Shown here piece after piece: positions 53,700-63,106 of a DNA stretch of 64,000 nucleotides; the stretch's first letter is position 1; each line of letters starts with the position of its first letter. A model generated the notes under the pieces. It was not told the DNA's origin. It did no database searches and was given only the letters and a program-made list of their open reading frames with translations. Location of the stretch: NCBI GenBank assembly GCA_959026725.1, contig CAUFMG010000006.1:45415-109414 (forward strand). Direction: 5' to 3'. The DNA is from an uncultured Collinsella sp. Lineage in GTDB: Bacteria > Actinomycetota > Coriobacteriia > Coriobacteriales > Coriobacteriaceae. Made by a program: the position numbers and the translations under genes.

Positions 53700-54887
53700 T
53701 TGACTATTACATGTTCTAAGCGAGTCGCAGTCGCGTCGTGTCATGACAAAATCAACTTTGGCAGCGTTCTTCAGGCGTACGCGACCCAGCGTGCCCTTGA
53801 GGAGCTGGGAGTTGAAGTCAATACTATTGATAAACGTGGCCTGGGTCATGCTATTTCTGAAGGACGCAATGATTACTATCTTGAGCATCTATTTGATGTA
53901 GATCTTTATCGTGCAAAGCTGGGTTTTGTAAAGCATCGCATCAAGCAGAAGCTTGATGCTGACTTTGGAAAGAAAATGGCAAAGAGGAAAAGTGCATTTT
54001 CATCTTTCGAGTCAACACATTTTAGTTTTACTCCTCAAGCCGCTTCGTTTGAAGAACTTGGGGCGCTTGTGGCTGATTATGACAGCGTTGTTGTTGGCAG
54101 CGATCAGCTTTGGCTGCCTGTTAACATTGCTGGTAGGTACTTTACACTATCTTTCGTGCAGCCTCCTGTCCGCAAGGTGTCTTATTCCACTAGTTTTGGA
54201 GTATCTTCCCTTTCTGAAAAATATCTTCGTAAAACAAAAGATTTTCTTTCCGATTTTTCGGCCATTTCTGTTCGCGAGGATACGGGAGCGGATTTGGTAG
54301 AGAAAGCTACGGGCGTCCGATGCTCTGTTGTATGCGACCCTACGATGCTGCTGGCTAGAGATCAGTGGGCAAGCCTTGCTTGTTCCTCTTCGATTGACGT
54401 TCCTGACGAGCCCTATGTTTTCTGCTATTTCATGGGTAAGAATGCATGGAATCGTGAATGTGCCCAAGAGCTTGCCAAGCAGCATAATTTGAAGATCGTC
54501 GCCATTGCTCATCCCGATGAGTATGTTAAGGCTGATGACGATTACGCGGATTATTATCCTTGGGAAGCCGGTCCGGCTGAGTGGGTCAACTTGATTGCCC
54601 ATGCTTCGTATGTCTGTACTGACTCTTTCCACGGAAGCGTTTTCTCAAATATTTTTGAGGTGCCCTTCTTCTCGTTCCGTCGCCACGAGAATATGGGTGC
54701 TCAGTCTACGAACTCACGTATTGATACATTGTTGCGTGTCCTTGGAAACTCCGATCGTATTTGCGAATCGAAGGATGCTTTCCGTGCCGCAATGGCAAAT
54801 GAAATCGACTTTGTGTCAGTACGTCAACGACTTAATGTGTATAGGAATGAATCGGCCAATTGGCTTAAATCAGCTCTTGAGTTGTAG
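53700..54887 (+). CDS. Polysaccharide pyruvyl transferase family protein
   Basis: A 395-residue protein of the CsaB/WcaK-like family, which adds pyruvate ketals to surface sugars from phosphoenolpyruvate. Recognisable motifs are NFGSVLQAYATQRALEELG near the N-terminus, VVVGSDQLW, and YVCTDSFHGSVFSNIF near residue 305. The start is TTG 53700 with AAGGGGA before it. It fits a capsule or exopolysaccharide with acidic pyruvate decoration. Confidence 0.85.
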   Translation: MTITCSKRVAVASCHDKINFGSVLQAYATQRALEELGVEVNTIDKRGLGHAISEGRNDYYLEHLFDVDLYRAKLGFVKHRIKQKLDADFGKKMAKRKSAFSSFESTHFSFTPQAASFEELGALVADYDSVVVGSDQLWLPVNIAGRYFTLSFVQPPVRKVSYSTSFGVSSLSEKYLRKTKDFLSDFSAISVREDTGADLVEKATGVRCSVVCDPTMLLARDQWASLACSSSIDVPDEPYVFCYFMGKNAWNRECAQELAKQHNLKIVAIAHPDEYVKADDDYADYYPWEAGPAEWVNLIAHASYVCTDSFHGSVFSNIFEVPFFSFRRHENMGAQSTNSRIDTLLRVLGNSDRICESKDAFRAAMANEIDFVSVRQRLNVYRNESANWLKSALEL

Positions 54888-54895
54888 GGAACAGT

Positions 54896-56140
54896 ATGAT
54901 CTCCATCACGGACAAAAGTAAATGCTGCGGTTGCGCTGCCTGTGCTCAAAAATGTCCCAAGCAGTGCATATCAATGGAATATGACGCCGAGGGCTGCGAG
55001 TACCCCGTAGTCAATGCTGACCAGTGTATTGATTGCGGATTATGCGAAAAGGCTTGCCCAGTGCTTAATGTTGATAAGGACGAGCCTAAGTCCCAACGAG
55101 CCTTTCTAGTCCAGCATAATGATCAAAAGGTGCTTGCTGAAAGCACTTCTGGTGGAGCCTTCACTGCCCTTGCTCAGGCCGTGATTGCCAACGGCGGTAT
55201 TGTGTTTGGTGCAGGTTATTTGCGCGGTGAACAGCTTGTGCGAGCCGAAGGAGCCCCTGGGCGACTTAAGGTCGGACATTTTTCTGTGGAAAGCGTTGAT
55301 GAACTTTGGCGCTTCCGCAACAGTAAATATGTTCAGAGCGTTGTTGGCCCTGCGTATCCCGAGGTCAAACAACAACTAAAAACTGGACGTGAAGTTCTCT
55401 TTATTGGTACCCCTTGTCAATGCGAAGGTCTGCTTCGATTTTTGGGCGGCAAGCCGGCAAATTTACGCGTGGCAGACTTCGTCTGCCGCGCGAACCCCGC
55501 TCGCGCTGTGTTCGCGCGGCAGGTCGAATGGCTTGACGCAAAGGTTGGCGTAAAAGGTGAGACCGTTCTTTTTAGAGATAAATCACGGTTTGGCTATCGC
55601 TATTCAAATATGTGCGAGCTCGAAGGCGAGACTCTGTATGGTGAACGGCTGTACAGTGAAGGTGTCGAAACAGATCCTTACCTAAGGGCTTTTTTTGCTG
55701 ATCTTTCAGATCGACCCATTTGTTACGAATGCCCGTTTAAAAAGCGTTATCGCGTTACTGATTTGACTTGCTGGGATTTCTTCGATGTTTATCGACTCTC
55801 GAAAGAGTTCGACGACAATCGAGGCGTCACTCGAGTTCTCATCCAAAGCGATGAGGGACAAGAATTGCTTGATCGAGCCTCAAGCTATGCCCGTATGAAG
55901 GAGATTGATGTTGAGGCTGCAGTAGAAGGTGTTCGTGAACTTACTAAGTCCGTGAAGCCGAATCCGCGTCGCGATGAATTCATGGCTGATGTGGCGAATC
56001 TGGATGGTGAGGAGCTTATGAATAAGTGGTTCCCCGATTCCGGAAAAGTAAAAGCCGAGCGCTTTGCTAGGCATACATGCGAAAAGCTTGGAATTTATGA
56101 CCCGATGAAGCGTCTGGTTAAAAAAATCATAAAGAAGTAG
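54896..56140 (+). CDS. FrhB-like F420 hydrogenase/dehydrogenase beta subunit family protein
   Basis: A 414-residue protein. Two [4Fe-4S] motifs open it (CCGCAACAQKC and CIDCGLCEKAC), followed by the FrhB N- and C-terminal domains with ESTSGGAFTALA, FIGTPCQCEGLLRFL and a CYECPFKKRYRVTDLTCWDFF region. Such proteins are common in gut polysaccharide clusters next to pyruvyl transferases. They are thought to be flavin-dependent reductases acting on a sugar or lipid intermediate; F420 use is unlikely to follow from the name. Role unproven. Confidence 0.83.
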   Translation: MISITDKSKCCGCAACAQKCPKQCISMEYDAEGCEYPVVNADQCIDCGLCEKACPVLNVDKDEPKSQRAFLVQHNDQKVLAESTSGGAFTALAQAVIANGGIVFGAGYLRGEQLVRAEGAPGRLKVGHFSVESVDELWRFRNSKYVQSVVGPAYPEVKQQLKTGREVLFIGTPCQCEGLLRFLGGKPANLRVADFVCRANPARAVFARQVEWLDAKVGVKGETVLFRDKSRFGYRYSNMCELEGETLYGERLYSEGVETDPYLRAFFADLSDRPICYECPFKKRYRVTDLTCWDFFDVYRLSKEFDDNRGVTRVLIQSDEGQELLDRASSYARMKEIDVEAAVEGVRELTKSVKPNPRRDEFMADVANLDGEELMNKWFPDSGKVKAERFARHTCEKLGIYDPMKRLVKKIIKK

Positions 56141-56162
56141 CCTATTGTTCGAAAGGGAATTG

Positions 56163-56915
56163 ATGATTCCTAAAGTTCTGCACTACATCTGGTTCGGTGG
56201 AAGTGAGCTTCCTGAACTTGAAAGAAAATGCATTGAGTCTTGGTCGAAGATCATGCCTGATTGGGAAATTCGTAGATGGGACGAAAGCAATTTCGATATA
56301 AATCAATGTGAATTTTGTCGTGAGGCATATGCCTCAAAAAAATGGGCGTTTGTCAGCGATTATGCGCGCTACAGAATACTGTATTCAGAGGGTGGAATCC
56401 TTCTCGATACAGATGTCGAAGTCCTGAAGCCTCTGGACGAGCTTTTAGATAATGAGGCTTTTGCGGGATTCATGAAGAATAATTTCTTCTTGAATCCCGG
56501 CCTCATCATGGGTTCTGAGGCCGGAAGCCATGTCATGAGCGATGTCGCAAAATTATATGAATCTATGAGATTTGAGATGCGAAAAGGCCGCAACTCTATG
56601 GATACCTCTCCGAGGGTACTAACTGATTACCTGGAAGTGAGTTGTGCTCTTAAGAGAGATGGTTCATTTCAGCAGTTAAATGGTTTCACTGCATACCCTG
56701 CTACTTATTTTGATCCCCTAGACAGTCATAGTGGCAAGTTTGAAATTACTGATGATACATATTCTATTCACCATTATTCAGGCACCTGGTTGTCACCCGC
56801 TAAGAAGTTCCGTGTTGAAATGCGGAAAAAGCTTGCGCCAGTAATTGGACCCAAGCTGTCTTGGTTCATCTCCTCTGTTCTATCGGTACTTAGATTTGGA
56901 AGGAAGGCTTTTTAA
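56163..56915 (+). CDS. Capsular glycosyltransferase, DXD type (GT32)
   Basis: A 250-residue glycosyltransferase with the Gly_transf_sug DXD domain: IPKVLHYIWFGG at the start, FVSDYARYRILYSEGG, and LLDTDVEVLKPLDE carrying the metal-binding DTD. ATG 56163 follows GAAAGGG; the TTG at 56145 lies before the ribosome-binding site. It overlaps the next gene by one base. Confidence 0.86.
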   Translation: MIPKVLHYIWFGGSELPELERKCIESWSKIMPDWEIRRWDESNFDINQCEFCREAYASKKWAFVSDYARYRILYSEGGILLDTDVEVLKPLDELLDNEAFAGFMKNNFFLNPGLIMGSEAGSHVMSDVAKLYESMRFEMRKGRNSMDTSPRVLTDYLEVSCALKRDGSFQQLNGFTAYPATYFDPLDSHSGKFEITDDTYSIHHYSGTWLSPAKKFRVEMRKKLAPVIGPKLSWFISSVLSVLRFGRKAF

Positions 56916-57952
56916 TGGTTTCGTCTGCCTTAGACCACAATAAGCCTAGGGTTTTAGTATCTGGCCTTTCAAATGGGCTGGGTGGAACCGAAATCGTTGT
57001 TGGTAGGTATATAAAGGCCCTTAGCTCATATGCTACGTTTGAATTTCTTGCAACGTCTGATTTATCAGATGTTGCATTCGTTCACGAGATGAACTCCGAA
57101 ATCCACATTTGCCCGGATATTGATAGGCCTATTAAGCGCTTTGAGTATCTAGACCATCTATTTCAAGATGAACCAAATCGTTACCAGGCGGTTTGGTGTA
57201 ACTTTAATCATCTTTTATATGCGGATGTCTTACGAGCAGCTCAACGGGCGAATGTCTCTGTCCGCATTGCTCATTCTCACAATTCTCGTTTTTTGGGCGG
57301 TTTGCCGACTCAAGTTATAAGCCGTTTTAATCGCCGTGCGGCGTTACGTAATTCTAATGTTAGGCTTGCGTGTTCAAAAGAAGCGGGTTCATTCTTCTGG
57401 GGCGATAATTTTCAGGTGCTTCCAAATGCCTTAAATTTTAATGACATGGAGTACGATCCTGTCAGCAGGGTAGTAATTAGGGAAGAGTTCGGCCTTTCGT
57501 CAAAAGATTTTCTTATTGGTACTGTTGGACGTTTGACTAGTCAAAAGAATCATATTTTTCTTTTAAAGATAATGAAGGAACTGCTAACAGTTAAATCCAA
57601 CTGTAAATTAATGATTGTTGGCGATGGCCCCCTACACAAGAGTCTTCAGGAATCTGCGGCTAAGCTGGGTATCTCATCTAGTGTCTTGTTTGCAGGCGAA
57701 AGAAAAGATATTAAAGACATTCTGTCTTCATTTGACTGTTTTGTATTTCCATCTACGTTTGAGGGACTTGGTGTTGCCGCAATTGAAGCCCAGCTTAACG
57801 GATTACCTTGTGTCTGTTCATTTGGCGTTCCAGATGCGGCTGATATTTCTGATAAATTTTTAAAGTGCTCCTTTAATGTTGCCGAATGGATTGACGCAAT
57901 TATTTCTATGGGTCGTCCAAATAAGCTTGCGGGGGGGGGCGTCTGTTTATGA
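56915..57952 (+). CDS. Glycosyltransferase family 4, C-terminus cut by a poly-G frameshift
   Basis: A 345-residue GT-B enzyme: GLSNGLGGTEIVVGRY at the N-terminus, TVGRLTSQKNH, and FPSTFEGLGVAAIEAQ in the C-terminal domain. It ends abruptly after a G9 tract (57931-57939) with AGGGVCL. With eight G the frame would run on through ASVYDVNKQASKLLSIF, the kind of final helix typical of GT4 enzymes, to a stop near 58064. The present sequence is therefore probably the off or altered phase. The stop overlaps the next ATG (ATGA). Confidence 0.87.
   Translation: MVSSALDHNKPRVLVSGLSNGLGGTEIVVGRYIKALSSYATFEFLATSDLSDVAFVHEMNSEIHICPDIDRPIKRFEYLDHLFQDEPNRYQAVWCNFNHLLYADVLRAAQRANVSVRIAHSHNSRFLGGLPTQVISRFNRRAALRNSNVRLACSKEAGSFFWGDNFQVLPNALNFNDMEYDPVSRVVIREEFGLSSKDFLIGTVGRLTSQKNHIFLLKIMKELLTVKSNCKLMIVGDGPLHKSLQESAAKLGISSSVLFAGERKDIKDILSSFDCFVFPSTFEGLGVAAIEAQLNGLPCVCSFGVPDAADISDKFLKCSFNVAEWIDAIISMGRPNKLAGGGVCL
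57931..57939 (+). repeat. Poly-G tract (G9) in a glycosyltransferase gene
   Basis: Nine G within codons 339-342 of the 56915 gene. The homopolymer is inside an otherwise AT-rich gene, which makes a chance origin less likely. Confidence 0.92.
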
Positions 57953-59013
57953 CGTCAACAAGCAAGCAAGTAAATTGCTGTCAATCTTCCTTGGTCGACA
58001 ATCCTCTCGTGAGCGTGATTGTGCCGATGTATAACGCTGAAAAAACGATTCAAAAGACATTAAATAGTCTTCAGCGTCAGAGTGTGAGCAACATTGAAAT
58101 AATTATTGTTGATGATGGGTCGACAGATCGTGGCGCTGAGCTAGTTATGGCTATTGCAGAGGGCGACAACCGGATTAAGCTGATTAGTCAAAACAATAGT
58201 GGTGTATGCGTGGCGCGTAATAGGGGTATCGATGAGGCCTCCGGTGATTGGGTGGCATTTGTTGATGCTGACGATATGCTGCCTATAAATGCAGTTAGGC
58301 TGTTGCTTGAATCCTCAGATGGCTGTAGCTTGGTTATCGGGGCTCTACTGAATGAGCATGGCGATTATTCGGGCAAGGCTATAAGCATCGACTGGAAAAC
58401 AGCATGCTCTCTTAGCCTTGCATTTTGGGATAATGTTAATAAAGTTCCGTTTTCGAGCTTTACTAAAGGTGTTGTATTCCGAAGCGTTTGTGGAAAGATA
58501 TTTAAGAAATCATTATTCCGGAATGGTTTTCTTAAATTTGAAGATGGCATTCGTTTCGGTGAAGACGCGTTGTTTATGGTAGATGCTTATCGTCTGGCTG
58601 AAAGTGTAAAAGTAGTGGACTCGGCGGTCTATTGCTATGTCAACAATAGTGATTCAGTAACGAGAAATACTGATATCTCGGCTATCGAGAGTGTTGATAA
58701 TTTACTGGTAAAACTATATGAGCTATGTCACGTGAATCCGGATTTAAGCGAACTATATAAGCAATCTGCAGTCAGGGAAGTCTTATCTTTGATTCGTAAT
58801 TGTGCACGTTTGGAATCGAATCAGCTTTTTAAGCCTGTCTCTAATATGGTCTGCCAGTCGTATTTCAGCTATTTAATGGAAGGCTTTGCTTCTCACCGCT
58901 ATTCACGTCGATTTATCTCTGAAGTGAAAAATCGCATTACGATCCGTCTTCTTCTTGCGAGGCGTGTTATGGCTGCAATTGGCTTTACTAAGTTTGTTTA
59001 TGGGGTACGTTAA
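57949..59013 (+). CDS. Glycosyltransferase family 2
   Basis: A 354-residue GT-A enzyme: PLVSVIVPMYNAEKTI, then EIIIVDDGSTD and WVAFVDADDM carrying the metal-binding DXD. The first 19 residues are not conserved and overlap the alternative frame of the upstream gene, so the native start may lie further downstream. Coupled to the gene before by ATGA. Confidence 0.87.
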   Translation: MTSTSKQVNCCQSSLVDNPLVSVIVPMYNAEKTIQKTLNSLQRQSVSNIEIIIVDDGSTDRGAELVMAIAEGDNRIKLISQNNSGVCVARNRGIDEASGDWVAFVDADDMLPINAVRLLLESSDGCSLVIGALLNEHGDYSGKAISIDWKTACSLSLAFWDNVNKVPFSSFTKGVVFRSVCGKIFKKSLFRNGFLKFEDGIRFGEDALFMVDAYRLAESVKVVDSAVYCYVNNSDSVTRNTDISAIESVDNLLVKLYELCHVNPDLSELYKQSAVREVLSLIRNCARLESNQLFKPVSNMVCQSYFSYLMEGFASHRYSRRFISEVKNRITIRLLLARRVMAAIGFTKFVYGVR

Positions 59014-60213
59014 TTGAATTTGACTAATGTGGAAAGATCATGGACTGAGATTATACGAGCAAATGCCGGGGCTGTACTGTTCAGCTTTGCTTTGGCTTTA
59101 TTTTCAGTTTCCTATTATATTGGATCAGTAAATGCTACCAATGTGTTTGGGATTTCTCTTGCGGTGCTTTCGCTGGTCCTTGAGTTGTTTGCCTTAGCGT
59201 TTCTACTGCTGAAGCTTTTACTACAAAAGACTTCTCATGTGAAAGTGCTAGTTGGCTTGCTGCTGATTTTAATTTGCGTCGGGTCGCTGAAATCAAATAA
59301 AGCCCCTCAGATTATTTGGTTGGCGCTGTTTTGCCTTTGCGCTGAAGACGTCCCTGAATACTACATCTCAAGGTCTATTCTTGTATCGTCCGTCTTTATG
59401 CTATTGATGGTTGTTGGTCTCAATAGTGTCGGTGCCATTCCTTCTGTATTAATGTCGCGCGGTAGCAATTTTGTACGAAATTCGATGGGTTTTGCCCATC
59501 CTAATAATTTTGGACAGCTTTTGTTTATTGCTTATTCTGCTTCTATTTTTGAGCTGAAAGGCAGAAGCGGTCTTGCGGGCATCTTCTGTTTCGCAATTGC
59601 TTTTTTCGTAGCTGATTCAAAAACTTCTGCAGCAGGCATTTTCGTAATGGCCTTGTATTCGGTTATTTCATTCAGAAGCCCCCGTTCAAAACCATATGGG
59701 TCCCTATTTACTTTTTTACCGCTTTTTCTGGCGATTGTTAGTATAGCCCTGCCCTTTATGTGGTCCCATGGTGCCAATAAATGTCTTGTTCAGCTTGATA
59801 ATTTAATGACCAACCGGATTTTTTATTCCGCCTATTATTTTGAAAACTACCCTCTGACTGTTTTTGGTAATGACTTAACGGCCATAGTTTCGCTGCCGTC
59901 TGCAACGGGTGGTTATTTAATACAAACAAGAGTCATGCTTGACAATGCATATTGTCGACTACTTATTCAATACGGTTTGATCCCATTTACCGCGTTTGTT
60001 GCTTTCTATTGCGTAGCGATAAATAAAGCGCGTATTTCGGCCCACGTGACATTCATGGGCTTGGTCTTGTATTCCCTAATGGGGTTTGTTGAATGCGGAA
60101 TGTTATATCCAGCATGTAATTTCTTTATGCTTATGGCGCTGCCCGCCTTTTCAGATAAGGGGCCCTGTCAATCCAGGGTGCCATCAAAGGATGTTGTGGA
60201 GATGGCTAAATAA
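59014..60213 (+). CDS. Membrane protein, probable polysaccharide polymerase (Wzy-like)
   Basis: A 399-residue protein with about ten hydrophobic helices and a larger extracytoplasmic loop around residues 255-310, the layout of O-antigen/EPS polymerases. Sequence motifs are weak, as usual in this family; position between glycosyltransferases and the flippase supports the call. Start TTG 59014 abuts the previous stop. Confidence 0.7.
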   Translation: MNLTNVERSWTEIIRANAGAVLFSFALALFSVSYYIGSVNATNVFGISLAVLSLVLELFALAFLLLKLLLQKTSHVKVLVGLLLILICVGSLKSNKAPQIIWLALFCLCAEDVPEYYISRSILVSSVFMLLMVVGLNSVGAIPSVLMSRGSNFVRNSMGFAHPNNFGQLLFIAYSASIFELKGRSGLAGIFCFAIAFFVADSKTSAAGIFVMALYSVISFRSPRSKPYGSLFTFLPLFLAIVSIALPFMWSHGANKCLVQLDNLMTNRIFYSAYYFENYPLTVFGNDLTAIVSLPSATGGYLIQTRVMLDNAYCRLLIQYGLIPFTAFVAFYCVAINKARISAHVTFMGLVLYSLMGFVECGMLYPACNFFMLMALPAFSDKGPCQSRVPSKDVVEMAK

Positions 60214-61622
60214 TGGCAAAAATTAATACTACCAAGTCAGACATTATATGGAACTATGTAAGCACTGTTCTTTCAATGGGGAGCAGCTTCCTTCTTCTTC
60301 CGTTTCTGCTTGCTTACTTATCTAACGCCGAACTTGGTCTCTGGTACACTTTTGTTGCCATTGGGAATTTAACGCTGTTATTTGAATTTGGCTTTACACC
60401 AACTTTTGCGAGAAATATTGTCTATTGTCTTAGCGGTGCGCGTAGCATTAGCAAGAGCGGCTACGATTCATCTCAAGTTGGTGATTCTGTAGACTATGAG
60501 CTGCTTGGCAAATTGATTAAAACATCCCGCATTGTTTACGCGTTAATTTCTTGCGTTGTCCTGATGCTTACCGCTACAGTTGGAACTGCCTACATTTCTT
60601 CAATTTCAAGTGCTATTGATCCCTTTTCTTGTTGGACCGCATGGTTAATTTTTTGTTTTGATGTGTTTTTTAATCTATTCTTTTTTCATTATACGACCTG
60701 CCTGAGAGGGTTCGGGGATATTTCCGCTGAAAGCAGGGCAAAGTCTTATGGTCGCATTGGGCAGCTTGTGGTTTCTGCGTTTTTGCTGTTTATGGGTTTT
60801 GGCATCATTGGCGCTGCCATCGGTTATCTGTTTAATGACATTGTGCTGAGATTTTTTTGCGGTCGCTTTCTGGAGGTTCACTCAGAGGCGATAAAAAAAG
60901 CAAACGATGCTTGTACGGGTGTTTCTATTTCTGAAATAAAAGAAACGTTTATTTCAGTGGCTTATTTGGCGTGGAGGGACGGCGTTGTTCAACTTTGCTG
61001 CTATGCTTCCACTCAGTTGAGTTCGCTGCTCTGCTCCTATTTTCTTGGTGTGGAGGTTAACTCTCAGTATTCATTAATTATTCAAGTTGGCGGTGCAATT
61101 TACGGGTTTGCCAGCGCCTACGTTCGATCTTTTATTCCAATGTTTCAATCTGCTTATGCTGGTGGCGAAGTTCAGACTGCACGAAAAATTATTGAAAAAA
61201 GTCTGTCTCTATATTGGATTTTAATTGTTGTATGCACGATCGGTGTCTGGTTTGTCGGCTTCCCAGTCTTGTTCCTAGTTAAGAAAGGTTTTTCCCCCGA
61301 CGGGCTTCTTTATTTCGCCTTGGTTGTTTATCTTGCGGTTTGGAACCATCATTCATTGTGTTGTAATTACATTATCAGTACGAATGAAATCCCCTATCTC
61401 CCGGCTTATATAGTTTCGGCTATTGCAGGTTTTGTATTGTCGTATGTCTTAATTTCCTTTACTGGCATGGGCGTCTGGGCGCTTGTGGTTGGTAATGGGG
61501 CCGCTCAGCTTGCATATAATAATTGGAAATGGCCTATATACCTTGCGCGTAAATTCTCTTCCCATTATTTTGCGTTGATTAGAGCTGGTCTCATGCAGTG
61601 GTCCTGCGCATTGAAGAAATAA
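60213..61622 (+). CDS. Polysaccharide flippase (Wzx-like, MOP superfamily)
   Basis: A 469-residue protein with about twelve hydrophobic segments. The N-terminus (YVSTVLSMGSSFLLLPFLLAYLS, then GLWYTFVAIGNL) is typical of Wzx/MATE-like lipid-linked oligosaccharide flippases, which turn the repeat unit to the outer face for polymerisation. It overlaps the polymerase stop by one base and is the last gene of the operon. Confidence 0.85.
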   Translation: MAKINTTKSDIIWNYVSTVLSMGSSFLLLPFLLAYLSNAELGLWYTFVAIGNLTLLFEFGFTPTFARNIVYCLSGARSISKSGYDSSQVGDSVDYELLGKLIKTSRIVYALISCVVLMLTATVGTAYISSISSAIDPFSCWTAWLIFCFDVFFNLFFFHYTTCLRGFGDISAESRAKSYGRIGQLVVSAFLLFMGFGIIGAAIGYLFNDIVLRFFCGRFLEVHSEAIKKANDACTGVSISEIKETFISVAYLAWRDGVVQLCCYASTQLSSLLCSYFLGVEVNSQYSLIIQVGGAIYGFASAYVRSFIPMFQSAYAGGEVQTARKIIEKSLSLYWILIVVCTIGVWFVGFPVLFLVKKGFSPDGLLYFALVVYLAVWNHHSLCCNYIISTNEIPYLPAYIVSAIAGFVLSYVLISFTGMGVWALVVGNGAAQLAYNNWKWPIYLARKFSSHYFALIRAGLMQWSCALKK

Positions 61623-61688
61623 GTGTTAATCACTGCTTTAATGTGACTTATGATTTCGATCGCACCGGATATGTTGATGTAAATCCGC

Positions 61689-61731
61689 CGACGGCCTGCC
61701 GTCGAAAAGGGGAAAACTGCCCCTTTTCTTG
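61689..61731 (+). terminator. Terminator of the polysaccharide operon
   Basis: Hairpin CGACGGC/GCCGTCG (61689-61704) is followed by AAAAGGGG (61705-61712) with CCCCTTTT (61720-61727), then CTT. Confidence 0.8.
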
Positions 61732-61780
61732 AATCCGGAATACCATAATACGGATTCTGGGAAAGAGCGGTGACCGCTAT

Positions 61781-63040
61781 GGTGATGCTGTCAGACGCGA
61801 TGCCGCGTCCGTTGCGATGCTGAAGTTGGCGGACGGGGTGGTGGACATCCAATCTCTGTTCATGCCGCTTGCCGTGCAGGTGGTTACCGCCATCATGGAC
61901 GCCGAGGTTGACCAGCTCTGCGGCGATGGGGCCAACAATAGGAACGGCAACAGAGGCCGCCTCGTGACATGCGTGGGTATGCTCAACCTGGGTGTCCCTC
62001 AACTCTGGACGGGCGGCTTCTTCCCCGAGGACGTCCTCGAGCACCACCGGCGCGTCGACCGCGCGCTCGTCGCGGCGGTGGCCGAGATGTGCGCTACCGG
62101 CACCAGCACTAGGAAGGTGCAGAGGGTAGCCGAGAAGATGGGCATCGGGAGGCTCGGCAGGGGCCGTGTGGGTACAATCGCCGTTAGCCTCGACGCCGAG
62201 ATAGCCGACCTGGCGGAGGGACGTTCGAGGTGCGCTCGATACCCTTAATCTGGCTCGACGTGACCTACTTCAAGTGCCGCTGCGGGGGCCGCGCGGCTTC
62301 GACCGCGGCTGTCACGGCGATAGGCTGCGACGAGTCCGGCTGGAGGCAGGTGCTCGGCGTATCGGTGGTGGACACGGAATCGCATGACTCGTGGCTCGGC
62401 TTCCTGCAGGCGCCGCGCGACCGTGGCACCTCCGGCAACGAGTTCGTCCGTATCCGATGTCCCCGGGGCCTGGTCAGGGCCATAGGCGAGGTCTTCCAGG
62501 GGGGCGGCCTAGCAGCGATGCGCGACTGCATGCGCGAGGCCGGCTCCTGGCAGCTGAGGCGCCGCGTGGGCCAGCATCTTCTCTTCGGTCTTCCGCGCCA
62601 GGTACGCCGCCACCGCCGTGGCCATGTACCACGCGGCGTGCGAGATGCTGGTGGGGTGCTGCCTGGGGGCGGCAAGGGCGCTCGAGGAGGCGGAGCCTGA
62701 CGCGCTAGCGCACCTGGACTTCCCACCGTCGCACTGGAAGCGCCTGCGCACCAACAACTTGCGGGAGCGCGCCAAAAGGGAAACCAAACGCGACCCGCGC
62801 GTGGTGCAGGTTTTCCCGTCGGAGAGTTCGCTGCTCAGGCTCGTGGGAGCCGTCATGTGCGACCAGGCCGAGACATGGGCCGGCTCACGCTACTTTTCGG
62901 AGAGGAAGATGGCCGAGATGCACGACGCGGAGCTCCGGAGGGGCGCCTTGGGCTGTCATGACTGGGCCGAGCTGGGAAAGACCGACAGGAAGATGGTCGA
63001 ATCCAGCCTGGAGCTTGCTGACGGCGTGGAGACGGCCTAG
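61781..63040 (+). pseudogene. Decayed IS256-family transposase
   Basis: The Mutator/IS256 transposase is spread over three frames. 61817-62248 holds the N-terminal part (EVDQLCGDGANNRNGNRG, STRKVQRVAEKMG); 62230-62700 holds the catalytic start (WLDVTYFKCRCGGRAAST, TAIGCDESGWRQVLG); 62618-63040 holds the C-terminal part with the final catalytic glutamate region (SERKMAEMHDAE). At least two frameshifts and a stop near 61825 interrupt it. ATCCGGAAT-like sequences at 61733 and, inverted, near 63053 may be remnants of terminal repeats. Not functional. Confidence 0.85.
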
Positions 63041-63106
63041 GATATCGATAGATTCCGGATCCTGGATGCAGGGGGCAAAGTGTCCATTACACCAACTATC
63101 GCGACA

